From contig CANAAV010000016.1 in NCBI GenBank assembly GCA_947346365.1, positions 1-60,766 on the forward strand: 60,766 bases of DNA, read 5' to 3'. The position numbers were made by a program, and so were the translations under genes. Origin of the DNA: an uncultured Flavonifractor sp. GTDB lineage: Bacteria > Bacillota > Clostridia > Oscillospirales > Oscillospiraceae. This document shows positions 21,594 through 30,438 of the stretch, piece after piece. The notes beneath the pieces were generated by a model. It did not search any database, was not told the DNA's origin, and worked only from the letters and a program-made list of their open reading frames with translations. Positions within the stretch are counted from its first letter, which is position 1; every line of letters starts with the position of its first letter.

Positions 21594-23318
21594 TTACCCC
21601 CGCAGCTTTTCCGCCCAGGCGGCGTATTTCGCCACCTTTCCGTCGGTCTCCGCCCGGTTCTCCCCATGTGCCAGAATATAGACCTTCACCTTGGGCTCCG
21701 TGCCGGAGGGGCGCACGATCAGACTGGTGCCGTCGCTGAGCTCATAGCGCAGTACGTTGGAGCCGGAGAGCTCCATTGTGCTTTTGACCCCGGCGGCGTC
21801 CACTACGCTGCCATCCTGGTAGTCCTTGCGCTGGGCCACCGCCACCCCGGCAATTTCCGCTGGCGGATTCTCCCGCAGGCCGGCCATCAGGGCCGCCATT
21901 TTCTTCAGTCCATCCAGGCCGGGCATGACCAAATTGAGGGTCTTCTCCCCATAATAGCCGTATCTTTCATAGCAGGCCAGCAGCGCGTCATACAGAGTCA
22001 TGCCCTGCCCGGCATACCAGGCCGCCATCTCGGTCAGGGACAGGGCGGCAGTGACGGCGTCCTTGTCTCTGACGTAGTCGCCCAGCATATAGCCATAGCT
22101 CTCCTCATAAGAGAAGATGACCTTCCCCTCTCCGGCATTCTCCAGCTTGTCTTTCTTCTCTGCCAGGAATTTGAAGCCGGTAAAGGTGTCATAGCACTTC
22201 AGACCGTTGCTCTCCGCCACCTTGCGGGCCATCTCCGTGGTGACGATGGTCTTAAGGGCCACCGGATTTTCCGGCAGCTTGCCGGTACGCTTCTTCGCCC
22301 CAATCAGATAGTCCAGCAGCAGCACGCCGGTCTGGTTGCCGGAGAGGACCTTAAATTCTCCGTCAGACGTGCGCACCATGATGCCCACCCGGTCGGCGTC
22401 CGGGTCAGAGCCCAGGATGAAATCGGCCCCCTCTTTTTTTGCCAGGTCCACCGCCAGATAAAAGCCCTCCGGGTTTTCCGGGTTGGGGGAGGCCACGGTA
22501 GAGAAATTGCCGTCAATTTCCATCTGCTCGGGCACGCAGATCACATGCTTCATGCCCAGGCGCCGGAGGGCCTCGGGAATGAGCTTATAGCCGGTGCCAT
22601 GGAAGGGGGTGTAGACCATTTTAAAGGTGTCTGCCACCCGCTCCACCGCAGCCTTATCGTTGACCTGGTTCATAACGTTTTCCAAAAACTTTTCGTCGGT
22701 CTCCGCGCCCATAAGCTCGATGGCGCCTTTGGCGAGAGCCTCGCTGTAGTCCATGCGCTTAACGCAGGCGAACAGATCCAGCTCCTCCATCTTTTTGGCG
22801 ATGGCGCTGGCATGGTGGGGAGGCAGCTGGGCCCCGTCCTGCCAGTAGACCTTGTAGCCGTTGTACTCCTTTGGGTTGTGGCTGGCGGTGACGTTCACCC
22901 CGGCGATACAGCCGTACTCCCGCACGGCGAAGGACACCTCCGGCGTGGGGCGCAGCGCGTCGAACAGGCGCACATGGATGCCGTTGCCCGCCATCACGCA
23001 GGCGGTCTCCCGGGCAAACTCCTCAGAGTGATTGCGGCAGTCATAGCACACCGCCACACCCCGCCGGGCGGCGTCGCCGCCCTCCGCCAAAATGACCTCG
23101 GCAAAGGCCTGAGTGGCGTGGCGGATCACGTGCACGTTCATCTGGTGCAGTCCCACGCACATAGTGCCCCGCAGCCCGGCGGTTCCGAACTCCAGGGGGC
23201 CGAAAAAGCGGCTTTCAATCTCCTTTTCGTCACCGGCAATGGAATCAAGCTCGGCCTTTTCCTCTTGAGACAGGGCGGCGCTGGCGCGCCAGGCCTCATA
23301 CATGTCGCGGTAAGACAT
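21594..23318 (-). CDS. pgcA: Alpha-phosphoglucomutase / phosphomannomutase
   Basis: 574 aa from ATG 23318 behind GGAGGG. Four-domain alpha-D-phosphohexomutase: GTAGLRGTMCVG near the N-terminus, active-site serine in TASHNPKEYNGYK, metal-binding loop GSDPDADRVG, sugar loop around EESYGYMLGD and the C-terminal phosphate loop RPSGTEPKVK. It interconverts glucose-1-P and glucose-6-P (or the mannose pair), feeding UDP-glucose, glycolipid and glycogen synthesis. Length and motifs match Firmicute PgcA. Confidence 0.93.
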   Translation of the reverse strand: MSYRDMYEAWRASAALSQEEKAELDSIAGDEKEIESRFFGPLEFGTAGLRGTMCVGLHQMNVHVIRHATQAFAEVILAEGGDAARRGVAVCYDCRNHSEEFARETACVMAGNGIHVRLFDALRPTPEVSFAVREYGCIAGVNVTASHNPKEYNGYKVYWQDGAQLPPHHASAIAKKMEELDLFACVKRMDYSEALAKGAIELMGAETDEKFLENVMNQVNDKAAVERVADTFKMVYTPFHGTGYKLIPEALRRLGMKHVICVPEQMEIDGNFSTVASPNPENPEGFYLAVDLAKKEGADFILGSDPDADRVGIMVRTSDGEFKVLSGNQTGVLLLDYLIGAKKRTGKLPENPVALKTIVTTEMARKVAESNGLKCYDTFTGFKFLAEKKDKLENAGEGKVIFSYEESYGYMLGDYVRDKDAVTAALSLTEMAAWYAGQGMTLYDALLACYERYGYYGEKTLNLVMPGLDGLKKMAALMAGLRENPPAEIAGVAVAQRKDYQDGSVVDAAGVKSTMELSGSNVLRYELSDGTSLIVRPSGTEPKVKVYILAHGENRAETDGKVAKYAAWAEKLRG

Positions 23319-23407
23319 AAGCGGTAACCCTCCATCTTATCTTTTTTATATGAGGAATATTCTTGCTTTAGCATATCACACTGCGCGCCTGTTTTCCACC
23401 TCTTTTT

Positions 23408-23507
23408 AGGCCTTATTTGAAAAATAGGAATATGCCCAAGGGCGAGGAATTTTTCGACTGGCAAGGGGTTTTGGCCCAGAAATCCTGGCGGATTGTAAGG
23501 AAAAACC
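23408..23507 (+). repeat. Dispersed repeat R2, copy b
   Basis: Matches 6381-6490: AGGCCTTATTTGAAAAAT, ATGCCCAAGGGCGAGG, CTGGCAAGGGGTTTTG, AATCCTG-CGGATT. It lies between the promoter side of pgcA and the 3' end of sigE; no coding function. Confidence 0.75.
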
Positions 23508-23549
23508 CCCGGCCCCTCCGGGCGGCGGGCCGTTTGACGTAACTGCCCG

Positions 23550-24272
23550 CTAGAGCATCCGCAGAATCTCCCGTTTCAGCCGGGAGATAATCCGCTTTTC
23601 CAGCCGGGAGATATAGGATTGAGAGATACCCAGGCAGTCGGCCACCTCTTTTTGGGTGCGCTCCGGCCGGCCGTCCAGTCCAAAGCGCATGGTAATAATC
23701 TGCCGCTCCCGCTGCTCCAGCTTATCCATGGCCTGAAACAAAAGCTGCCGGTCCACATCGTCCTCTATGGGCTTCATCACCAGGTCGTTCTCGGTACCCA
23801 GAATGTCGGACAGGAGCAGCTCGTTGCCATCCCAGTCGGTATTCAGCGGCTCGTCAAAGGAGACCTCGCTTTTTAAGTTGGCGGTCTTGCGCAGGTGCAT
23901 CAGGATCTCGTTTTCAATGCACCGGGAGGCATAGGTAGCCAGCTTGATGTTTTTGGCGGGCTTATAGGTGTTTACCGCTTTGATTAATCCGATAGTGCCG
24001 ATGGAGATCAGATCCTCAATCCCCACGCCGGTGTTTTCAAAGCGCCGGGCGATATAGACCACCAGGCGCAGGTTGCGCTCTATCAGCTGGGATTTGACCT
24101 CCTCGTCTCCCTGATCCAGCCGCTGGATCAGCCCGGCCTCCTCCTCCCGGTCCAGGGGCGGAGGAAGCGTATCGCTCCCTCCGATATACATGACCTTCCC
24201 CGGCAGCCTCAGCCCCAATTTTGACAAAACCCGCTGAACCCCGACATACCAGCGCAGCATCCAACCCATCAT
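23550..24272 (-). CDS. sigE: Sporulation sigma factor SigE (pro-sigma-E)
   Basis: 240 aa. The N-terminal ~30 residues form the pro-sequence (amphipathic helix up to [14 protein letters not shown], the usual SpoIIGA cleavage region). Region 2 follows ([44 protein letters not shown]) and then region 4 ([25 protein letters not shown]). It directs mother-cell transcription after processing. It lies 18 bases after spoIIGA in one operon. In many Firmicutes sigG follows; here it does not. Confidence 0.96.
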   Translation of the reverse strand: MMGWMLRWYVGVQRVLSKLGLRLPGKVMYIGGSDTLPPPLDREEEAGLIQRLDQGDEEVKSQLIERNLRLVVYIARRFENTGVGIEDLISIGTIGLIKAVNTYKPAKNIKLATYASRCIENEILMHLRKTANLKSEVSFDEPLNTDWDGNELLLSDILGTENDLVMKPIEDDVDRQLLFQAMDKLEQRERQIITMRFGLDGRPERTQKEVADCLGISQSYISRLEKRIISRLKREILRML

Positions 24273-24290
24273 TGTCCCATTACCTCCCCG

Positions 24291-25145
24291 TTATGTACCG
24301 ATCAGAGCGCTGTATCCCCCGCCGTCAGACAGGCGGTTGGGGGAGAGCGCCACCAGCAGCTTCCCATAGTCCTGCCCGCCCACCCGGGCTCCGTCCACCC
24401 GCACGCAGAGCAAAAGCCCGCACTCCACCCCCACCGCCTGATAGGGCAGCAGGCGGCAGCGCCGCCATCCATGCTCCGCCAGGCGCTGCATGGTCTGCGC
24501 CGGGTCCCGGAGGGCCTGAGCGTCCGGAGCCAGCCCCTGCGGAAAAAGGCGGGAGAGCCGCTCGCCCTCCGCCACCATGACGGGCCGCCCATCCACCGGG
24601 TCGGTGAGCGTGTTGCCCGTGTCCACCAGGGCGGTAAGCGCCGCCTTTCGCCCCTCCAGGGTCAGCAGTACAGGGGCAAGCTCTGCCGCCGCGGCGCTGT
24701 GCCGGCCGGCCCGGTGGAATACAAGGGTGATGAGCACATAGCAACTGGCAGCCGAGAGCAGAATCACCCGCAGGTCCATCGCGGAGTAAAACACGCCGTT
24801 GTGCAGCGTCAGACCCCGCCCTCCCAGCAGCTCCAGCGCAAAGATGCCGCCTCCAAAGGCGGCGGCCGCGGTGAAAAAACACAGGGACACCCGCAGCAGG
24901 CGGCGGCTGCCGCCGTAGCCGGCCAACAGGGCCAGCACCGCCGCGGCCAGCTTGCACAGGGGATGCAGGAGAAAGCCCATGCCTGGAAAAAACACCGCCG
25001 CTGCATAGGCCGCTCCCACGGCCGCTCCCAGCGCCAGCCGCCGTCGCCGCAGCGTCTCTCCCGCCAGGCGTCCGGCGCACAGCAGCAGCAGATAATCCAC
25101 CACAAAGTTGAGCAGAAAGAGCGAGTCAATATACACCACACGCAC
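24291..25145 (-). CDS. spoIIGA: Sigma-E processing peptidase SpoIIGA
   Basis: 284 aa with GTG start at 25145 behind GGGAGGGG. Five transmembrane segments fill the first ~155 residues (YIDSLFLLNFVVDYLLLL at the start). A cytosolic aspartic-protease domain follows, with catalytic motif LVDTGNTLTDPVDGRPV. It cleaves pro-sigma-E at the septum after a forespore signal. Position upstream of sigE confirms identity. Confidence 0.95.
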   Translation of the reverse strand: MRVVYIDSLFLLNFVVDYLLLLCAGRLAGETLRRRRLALGAAVGAAYAAAVFFPGMGFLLHPLCKLAAAVLALLAGYGGSRRLLRVSLCFFTAAAAFGGGIFALELLGGRGLTLHNGVFYSAMDLRVILLSAASCYVLITLVFHRAGRHSAAAAELAPVLLTLEGRKAALTALVDTGNTLTDPVDGRPVMVAEGERLSRLFPQGLAPDAQALRDPAQTMQRLAEHGWRRCRLLPYQAVGVECGLLLCVRVDGARVGGQDYGKLLVALSPNRLSDGGGYSALIGT

Positions 25146-25177
25146 GCCCGCACCCCTCCCCCTCCCGGTTTGGATTT

Positions 25178-25210
25178 ATTATAAGACAACCTCCGCTCAA
25201 AAAAGGTCAA
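25178..25210 (-). promoter_or_regulatory. Candidate Spo0A-type promoter of spoIIGA-sigE
   Basis: Minus strand TTGACC (25210-25205) and TATAAT (25183-25178) separated by 21 bases, too long for ordinary sigma-A use. The Bacillus subtilis spoIIG promoter is known for a similarly stretched spacer that needs Spo0A. GGTCAAA on the opposite strand over the -35 region is a two-mismatch approximation of the 0A box TGTCGAA. Confidence 0.5.
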
Positions 25211-25225
25211 AACCGGGGCAGGGGA

Positions 25226-25262
25226 AAAAAGAAGCGGGGAGGCGCTGTGCGCCTCCCCGCTT
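25226..25262 (-). terminator. Terminator of the GH3 lipoprotein gene
   Basis: Stem AAGCGGGGAGGCGC / GCGCCTCCCCGCTT with a 3-nt loop, followed on the minus strand by CTTTTTT. It separates the GH3 gene from the spoIIGA promoter. Confidence 0.88.
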
Positions 25263-25270
25263 GCGACCGT

Positions 25271-25297
25271 TGAAAAAGCGGCTCCACCGCTTTTCGA
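25271..25297. repeat. Hairpin repeat R3, copy a
   Basis: GAAAAAGCGG-CTCCA-CCGCTTTTCGA, very close to 57756-57784. It sits just upstream of the terminator at the 3' end of the GH3 gene. Confidence 0.5.
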
Positions 25298-25304
25298 GAC
25301 AGTT

Positions 25305-26552
25305 CTACTGCTCCCACAGGCCTGCGATTCTGCCATTGAGCGCTTCTAGGTCAGGAACCTCTTTACAGCCGCCGCTCAGTCCGTAGGCCTCCTTCAGCGT
25401 TAAAATCCGCCGGACGCTCTCGTCCAGCCGCTCCTGAGAAATGCGCCCCTCCCGCACCGCGTCCAACAGGGCACCGCGGGCCTGCTCCAGGTCGTCTATG
25501 CGCCCGCACACGAGCAGCAGATCGCATCCGGCCTCCACCGCCAGCACTGCGGCCTCCCCAATGCCGTAAGTATTCGCAATGGCTCCCATGGTCAAATCAT
25601 CGGTGCACGCCACTCCGTTAAATCCCAGCTCCTCCCGAAGAAGTCCGGTCACTACCGCCGGGGACAGGGACGCCGGACGCTCCGGGTCCAGCTGTGTCAT
25701 GAGCAGGTGGGCGGTCATGACGGCGGGCACGCCCGCCTGGACGGCCCGCCGGAAGGGAATCAGCTCATTTTGCCGCAGCTCCTCCAGGGACTTGTCCACT
25801 ACAGGCAGAACGGCGTGGGAGTCCAAACTGGTGTCCCCATGGCCGGGAAAATGCTTGACCACCGGAATTACTCCGCCTGTCCGCGCCATGCCCTCCAAAG
25901 CCGCCAGGCCCAGCTGCGCCACGCGCTCGCCGTCCCGGCCCAGCGCCCGGTCCCCAATGACGGTGTTTTCCGGGTTGGACCAAATATCCAGGCAGGGGGC
26001 AAAATCCATATTAAAGCCGAACGCCCCGCAGGCCGACGCCAGCACGGCCCCGTACTCCCGCGCGGTCTCCGGCAACTGACTGTCGCCCACCCGCTGGGCG
26101 CTGGGGGTGCGCAGTACCTCCGGCGGCATCCGGTCCACCCGTCCGCCCTCCTGGTCCACGCATAAAAACAAAGGCACATGATCTCCGTTCAACGATTGCA
26201 GGCTGTTCAGCAGTCCGATGAGCTGGGCGCCGCTTTCAATGTTGGAGCGAAACAGGATCACCCCGCCTACTTGATACTCCCCAATCGCCGTCTCGGCCTG
26301 TGCCCCCGCCTCGGTTCCCGGCAGGGCGGTTACCAGCAGCTGACCCACCTTCTCTTCCTCAGAGAGCGCCTTCAGCCGCTCCTCCACCGGGTCGGGCGTA
26401 GGGGTGGGTTCCGGCGTGGGAATAGGGGGCAGGGTGGCGGCAGCCTCCGGCGCGGGAGTCGGCACAGGGCTCCCCGGCAGCTCCGGGGTCGAAGCGCAGG
26501 CGGCAAGGGCGGCCAGAGCCAGCAGCAGGACGGAAAACCGGCGTTTCAGCAT
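25305..26552 (-). CDS. Glycoside hydrolase family 3 lipoprotein (NagZ-like)
   Basis: 415 aa from ATG 26552 behind GGAGGAG. A lipobox LAAC near residue 19 is followed by a Pro/Thr-rich linker, then the GH3 catalytic barrel: VGQLLVTALPG, DQEGGRVDRMP, KHFPGHGDTSLDSHAVLP (general acid/base His-Asp region), and TDDLTMGAI with the nucleophile Asp. Enzymes of this type remove beta-N-acetylglucosamine from peptidoglycan fragments at the cell surface. It lies 66 bases after spoIIE on the same strand, so a role in cortex or wall turnover is possible. Confidence 0.9.
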   Translation of the reverse strand: MLKRRFSVLLLALAALAACASTPELPGSPVPTPAPEAAATLPPIPTPEPTPTPDPVEERLKALSEEEKVGQLLVTALPGTEAGAQAETAIGEYQVGGVILFRSNIESGAQLIGLLNSLQSLNGDHVPLFLCVDQEGGRVDRMPPEVLRTPSAQRVGDSQLPETAREYGAVLASACGAFGFNMDFAPCLDIWSNPENTVIGDRALGRDGERVAQLGLAALEGMARTGGVIPVVKHFPGHGDTSLDSHAVLPVVDKSLEELRQNELIPFRRAVQAGVPAVMTAHLLMTQLDPERPASLSPAVVTGLLREELGFNGVACTDDLTMGAIANTYGIGEAAVLAVEAGCDLLLVCGRIDDLEQARGALLDAVREGRISQERLDESVRRILTLKEAYGLSGGCKEVPDLEALNGRIAGLWEQ

Positions 26553-26618
26553 CTCTTTCTCTCCTCCGGCAAAAGCGTTTTTCGAAGAGGCCGGACCGGC
26601 CCCTCCCGCAAGACGCTG

Positions 26619-29003
26619 TCATCTTACCACAGGCGCTTCCTCTTTGCAAGCGTCCTTTCCGCGGCTTGCCAGCTTGAGAACCAGCGCTGTGCGGTCGTCG
26701 GTAGCGCCGCCTCTGCCGGTGCTCTCTTCAATCAGGCGCTGAGCCAGGTCCTTGGGACTGTTCCCGTCAAAGCCGCCCATCAGCTCCCGCACCCACAGGT
26801 CGGATTGGCTTCCCGCCACTCCGTCGGTGGCCAGCAGCACCCAGTCCCCCGCGGAGAGCTGAAGCCGTGCCACGTCCGGCTCCACCCCCTCCCCACCCAC
26901 CAGTCCGGCGGGGAGAGCCGCGCCGGAAATCCGCGTCACCGCCGTCCCCTGGCGGACATAGGTGGGAGCCGCGCCGTATTTGTACACCTCCGCCGCCCCG
27001 GTGAACAAGTCCAGCCGCAGCAGGTCGATGGTGGTAAAGCCGCCGTGCTCCTCTCCCCGCAGAGCCAGCGCGGCGCTGAGCGTGCGCAGGGCGGGCTGGG
27101 GGCGCACTCCCGCCCGCAGGAAGCGTTCCAGCAGCTCCACCGCCAGCGTGCTCTCCCTTCCCGCTTCCGGTCCGCTGCCCATGCCGTCGCAGAGGATTAC
27201 GTACAGCGAGCCATCGTCATGCTTAAACCAGGCGCCCGTATCTCCGCAGACGCTCTGCCCGTCCTTCCGCTGGGCGGCTACCCCCGCTACCGCCACCAGG
27301 GGCTCCTGCTCCACCAGCACCAGCCGGTCCGGCCGCTCCCCGCCCGCGCAGCGCAGGGCGGCGCCCAGGGCTTTGCCCAGTCGCTGCTCCTCCTCCGGCC
27401 GGCGCAGGGCGGACACCCCCTGTCCCTCCAGCTCCAAGCGCAGGCGGCCTGCCTGGTCATAGTAAACCGCCGAACGGCACTCCATCCCCCGGGCCATCAG
27501 GTGCTGGCGCAGGCGGCGCTCCCGCACCGGGTCCGCGGAGAGCTCTGTTCCCAGCTCTGCCGCCGCCTCGCACAGCACATCCGCCAGCTCCCCATATTGG
27601 CCGCACACCGCCGAGCGGTTTTCCCGCAGCCGCGCCTGAAACTGCCGCCGGTAGAGCAGGCCCGCCAGCTCCTCGTTGGCCGCTGTTAAAAACTCTCCGA
27701 ATTTTAGACAGCGGGCAGAAAAATAGGCTGGGAAATCCTCCCCCTCTCCCCGGCCCCGCTCCAGCATGGCAGGCAGGGCGTCGTTCAAAGCGTTAAATGT
27801 AGACACGTAGTCCCGCTGCCAGCACGCGCTTTGCAGCGCGCAGCTTTTGCACACCCGGCCGGCGGCGCGGTCGAATACGCTGGCGGCGTCGTTGTCGTTG
27901 GGCCGGGCGGTGGAAAAGGCGGCGTGCAGGCTCTCGCTGAGGGCCTGGAAGGCCTTCGCCGTAGCTTCCAACCGCTCCTTCACATAGGCCGCCGCCCAGT
28001 CCCGCGTTTCCTGCCGGGGCTGAGGGACGCTCAAAGCTCCTATCCGCCGCAGGACCGCCGGCGGGAGCATCAGGAACAACACCGAGGCGATGAACACCTC
28101 ATACAGCAGGGAAATACGGGGCTGCTCCGCCCAGGCCCACAGCACCGCCAAGCCGTTGGCAAGCACGTAGGCCACCGCACAGGCCAGCCGTCCCTGCCGC
28201 CGGAAAATGCCCGCCATCACCCCGGACAGCGCATAGGCCATGGCATAAAAGGGAACTCCCCCCGCGGCTAAATCCATGCCAACCCCCACGGCGGTGCCCG
28301 CGGCGGCCCCCACGCCGAGCCCTCCCTGACTGGCCGCCGCCATCACCGCCAGAGCCGCCGCCAGCCGTCCCAAGGACAGATCTCCCCACAGGAGGATGTT
28401 GGACAGCGTCACTAGCACCGTCCCGGCCAGAATCAGCAGGCTCACCGTCTGGCGGACCGTCAGGTCCTCTTCCTCCCGCTTGGCAGTCCAGGGGGTAAAC
28501 GCAATGCGGTAAAAATAGGCTGAGGCCCCGCACAAAAGCAGCTCCGTGCCAAAAAAGATCAGGCTCTGAGCGGTCCAGCCCCGCTCGGAGAGCGCCACGA
28601 AACCGGTCATACCGTCCATTAAAGCCGCAATCGACGGCATAAACCAGCTGCGGCGGTACAAGCGAATATCGTAAAAGGCAAACGCTACCGCGTAGATCAG
28701 CACAGCCGCCGCCACATACCGCAGCCCCTCCGCAAAGCCCCGCAGGGATATGTATCCAAAGCAGGCGCCCAGCAGAGCGCAGAAACCGTCCAGACCGGAG
28801 CCGCAGGATGCCACCAGTCCCAGCCCAAAGGGGGCGTATCCCCCAAAAATCTCCGCCCCCGCCAGCACGGCCCCCAGCATCAGCCGCATAGCGCTCTCCG
28901 CCCAGCGCACCAGCACCGCCGAGGGCAGCGCCACCCGGCCGGTTTTCCGCACCTCCTCCTGTAATTTGGCAGCGTGTACCTTCAGCTTCTCCTTTGCAGC
29001 CAT
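26619..29003 (-). CDS. spoIIE: Stage II sporulation protein E (SpoIIE phosphatase)
   Basis: 794 aa from ATG 29003 behind AAAGGAG. Residues ~40-320 contain about ten transmembrane segments. A central region with a Cys cluster (CKSCALQSACW) follows. The C-terminal PP2C-type Ser phosphatase has ILCDGMGSGPEA, LLATDGVAGSQ and GATDDRTALVLKL metal-binding motifs. It dephosphorylates SpoIIAA to release sigma-F in the forespore and also acts in asymmetric septation with FtsZ. TATAAT lies about 60 bases upstream; a clear -35 was not found. Confidence 0.96.
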   Translation of the reverse strand: MAAKEKLKVHAAKLQEEVRKTGRVALPSAVLVRWAESAMRLMLGAVLAGAEIFGGYAPFGLGLVASCGSGLDGFCALLGACFGYISLRGFAEGLRYVAAAVLIYAVAFAFYDIRLYRRSWFMPSIAALMDGMTGFVALSERGWTAQSLIFFGTELLLCGASAYFYRIAFTPWTAKREEEDLTVRQTVSLLILAGTVLVTLSNILLWGDLSLGRLAAALAVMAAASQGGLGVGAAAGTAVGVGMDLAAGGVPFYAMAYALSGVMAGIFRRQGRLACAVAYVLANGLAVLWAWAEQPRISLLYEVFIASVLFLMLPPAVLRRIGALSVPQPRQETRDWAAAYVKERLEATAKAFQALSESLHAAFSTARPNDNDAASVFDRAAGRVCKSCALQSACWQRDYVSTFNALNDALPAMLERGRGEGEDFPAYFSARCLKFGEFLTAANEELAGLLYRRQFQARLRENRSAVCGQYGELADVLCEAAAELGTELSADPVRERRLRQHLMARGMECRSAVYYDQAGRLRLELEGQGVSALRRPEEEQRLGKALGAALRCAGGERPDRLVLVEQEPLVAVAGVAAQRKDGQSVCGDTGAWFKHDDGSLYVILCDGMGSGPEAGRESTLAVELLERFLRAGVRPQPALRTLSAALALRGEEHGGFTTIDLLRLDLFTGAAEVYKYGAAPTYVRQGTAVTRISGAALPAGLVGGEGVEPDVARLQLSAGDWVLLATDGVAGSQSDLWVRELMGGFDGNSPKDLAQRLIEESTGRGGATDDRTALVLKLASRGKDACKEEAPVVR

Positions 29004-29132
29004 GCTACTCGTCTCCTTTGCGCACTCCGGCGGGCTTGTCCGTCCGGGGTTTTGGAGAGATTATATCCCAAATTATGGAAAAATTTAGTCGGAAGCCGTA
29101 GCTCAATCCGGTCGCGCCGGGCCTTGCGGGCA

Positions 29133-29180
29133 AAATAAATACCCCCACGCAGGAAACGCCTGCATGGGGGATATTTATTT
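29133..29180. terminator. Bidirectional hairpin upstream of spoIIE
   Basis: AAATAAATA-CCCCC...GGGGG-ATATTTATTT with a CCCCCACGCAGG/CCTGCATGGGGG stem (one mismatch). It ends the minus-strand Cys-rich mini-gene before the spoIIE promoter. Confidence 0.75.
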
Positions 29181-29201
29181 GCCATATGCGTTTTCAGCCG
29201 C

Positions 29202-29396
29202 TCAGCAGCACTCGTCCCAGTCCTCGTAATCGTCCTCGTCCCTGCCGCAGCAGCATTTCCGCCCCTCCAGCGCGTCCTTCAGGCGGTACACAGCGGCTTC
29301 GATCCGGTCCCAGTTGAGCGCCACGGCATAGGCCGCGGCGCTGAGCACGGCCAGCATGGCGGCGAGCTTGAGGAGACAGGCAAACAATTTCTTCAT
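29202..29396 (-). CDS. Small Cys-rich single-TM protein, 64 aa
   Basis: Start ATG 29396 is preceded by AAGGAGG; the open frame extends upstream but lacks a site. One transmembrane helix (KLFACLLKLAAMLAVLSAAAYAV, residues ~3-26), a linker, then an acidic Cys-rich tail with CCCGRDEDDYEDWDECC. The triple and terminal double Cys plus acidic residues suggest metal binding or disulphide formation. Family and function are unknown. Confidence 0.7.
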   Translation of the reverse strand: MKKLFACLLKLAAMLAVLSAAAYAVALNWDRIEAAVYRLKDALEGRKCCCGRDEDDYEDWDECC

Positions 29397-29524
29397 AGCA
29401 AGGGCCTCCTTGTCTTGATGACGGGTTTTTATAACCAGCACTATCAGTGTACACGCTTTCAAGGGAAAATACAAGTTTTCTTTTCCCTTGAGCGGGACTT
29501 TTTAGCCCTCTGTTCCGGGCGCAA

Positions 29525-29566
29525 TTGACAAGGTATGGGAAACAACCTATACTATAGCCGCTATAG
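29525..29566 (+). promoter_or_regulatory. Promoter with dyad operator for the XRE gene
   Basis: TTGACA (29525-29530), 17-base spacer, TATACT (29548-29553). A dyad CTATAG-CCG-CTATAG (29552-29566) overlaps the -10 element and start point, which is a plausible autoregulatory operator for the XRE protein encoded downstream. Confidence 0.7.
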
Positions 29567-29649
29567 GCGAACAACAAACGCAACGTGCAACCGGAAGGCG
29601 CGCGATTGTAAAGGGCGGGCGGTTGCAAAAGGCGGGAGGATGGACTAAC

Positions 29650-30087
29650 ATGAAGCTCAGTGAAAAGATCTATTTTTTCCGGAAACAGCGGGGCATGTCC
29701 CAGCTGGAGGTGGCGGAAGCTCTGGACGTATCGCGGCAGTCCATATCCAAATGGGAGCAGGGAACGGCGCAGCCGTCGATAGAAAACCTGACGGGGCTGG
29801 GACAGCTGTATGGAGTTTCCATTGATACGCTGATAAACGAAGAAATCCCGGCGCAGTGCCCGCCGCAGGCGGGGTGCGTCCAGGAGACGGCGCTGGAGGC
29901 GCGGCAGGACGGCGCGAAGAGGAAGAGCCGGTGGGCGCTTGCCCTGCTGTGCGTCTTTATTGCCGGCGTTGTCATAGGCGCGCTCCTTACGATCTGGGAG
30001 GTGGGAAAGCCGGAAAAACCGATTCCAATCAAAGAGTTGGATCGAGAGGTGGTGACGATTGACGAAGAATTTACAATGAAGCCATAA
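29650..30087 (+). CDS. Membrane-anchored XRE-family regulator
   Basis: 145 aa from ATG 29650 behind GGGAGGA. The N-terminal helix-turn-helix (KIYFFRKQRGMSQLEVAEAL, DVSRQSISKWEQGTAQPS, about 5-60) is of the standard Cro/C1 type. After a linker comes one transmembrane segment (ALALLCVFIAGVVIGALLTIW, about 100-120) and a short outer tail. A DNA-binding protein tethered to the membrane implies sensing of an envelope signal. The two following small secreted-protein genes are likely partners. Confidence 0.85.
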   Translation: MKLSEKIYFFRKQRGMSQLEVAEALDVSRQSISKWEQGTAQPSIENLTGLGQLYGVSIDTLINEEIPAQCPPQAGCVQETALEARQDGAKRKSRWALALLCVFIAGVVIGALLTIWEVGKPEKPIPIKELDREVVTIDEEFTMKP

Positions 30088-30109
30088 TTCCATGTGGGGG
30101 GTGTTAAAA

Positions 30110-30414
30110 ATGATCATTAAAAAAGGACGTGTATGTTATAAAATGCAGCCGTTTTGCACTGCTCGCTGTTTTGGCAGCTTTGATTCTTTCTGTTTCCCCC
30201 GACTGCTTGGCCACGGCTGTGACAAGTCAAACCCGTTCGGTTACCGTGTACGGATGTACATATAGGATATGTATACGCAGCAGATCTCCGCCGCGGACAG
30301 CCGCAGTCTTTGGAAGATGCCCTCCGGTATACGGCGTCCGCCCGGGAAAGCTATGTGATTCCGGTTTATGAATCGGACGGTAAAACCATAATCGACAACT
30401 TTGTCGTTCAATAA
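30110..30414 (+). pseudogene. Decayed paralogue of the next small secreted protein
   Basis: A hydrophobic signal-like segment (FALLAVLAALILSVS) is encoded in one frame (from about 30129). The C-terminal part is encoded in another frame up to TAA 30412: GYVYAADL, PQSLEDAL, YVIPVYESDGKTIIDNF. This matches the product of 30439-30828 (GYVYSDEL, PQSLEEVL, CLIPVYEADGETVIDMF). At least one frameshift lies between 30220 and 30265, and a second near the start is likely because ATG 30110 with its GGGGGTG site is in a third frame. Confidence 0.7.
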
Positions 30415-30438
30415 TTCACATTTGGAGGGTGGACGCTT

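Noticed and set aside
21450-23327. 625-codon plus-strand ORF opposite pgcA
   Set aside because: Antisense shadow of phosphoglucomutase, continuing through the cobalamin riboswitch; no ribosome-binding site or domain.
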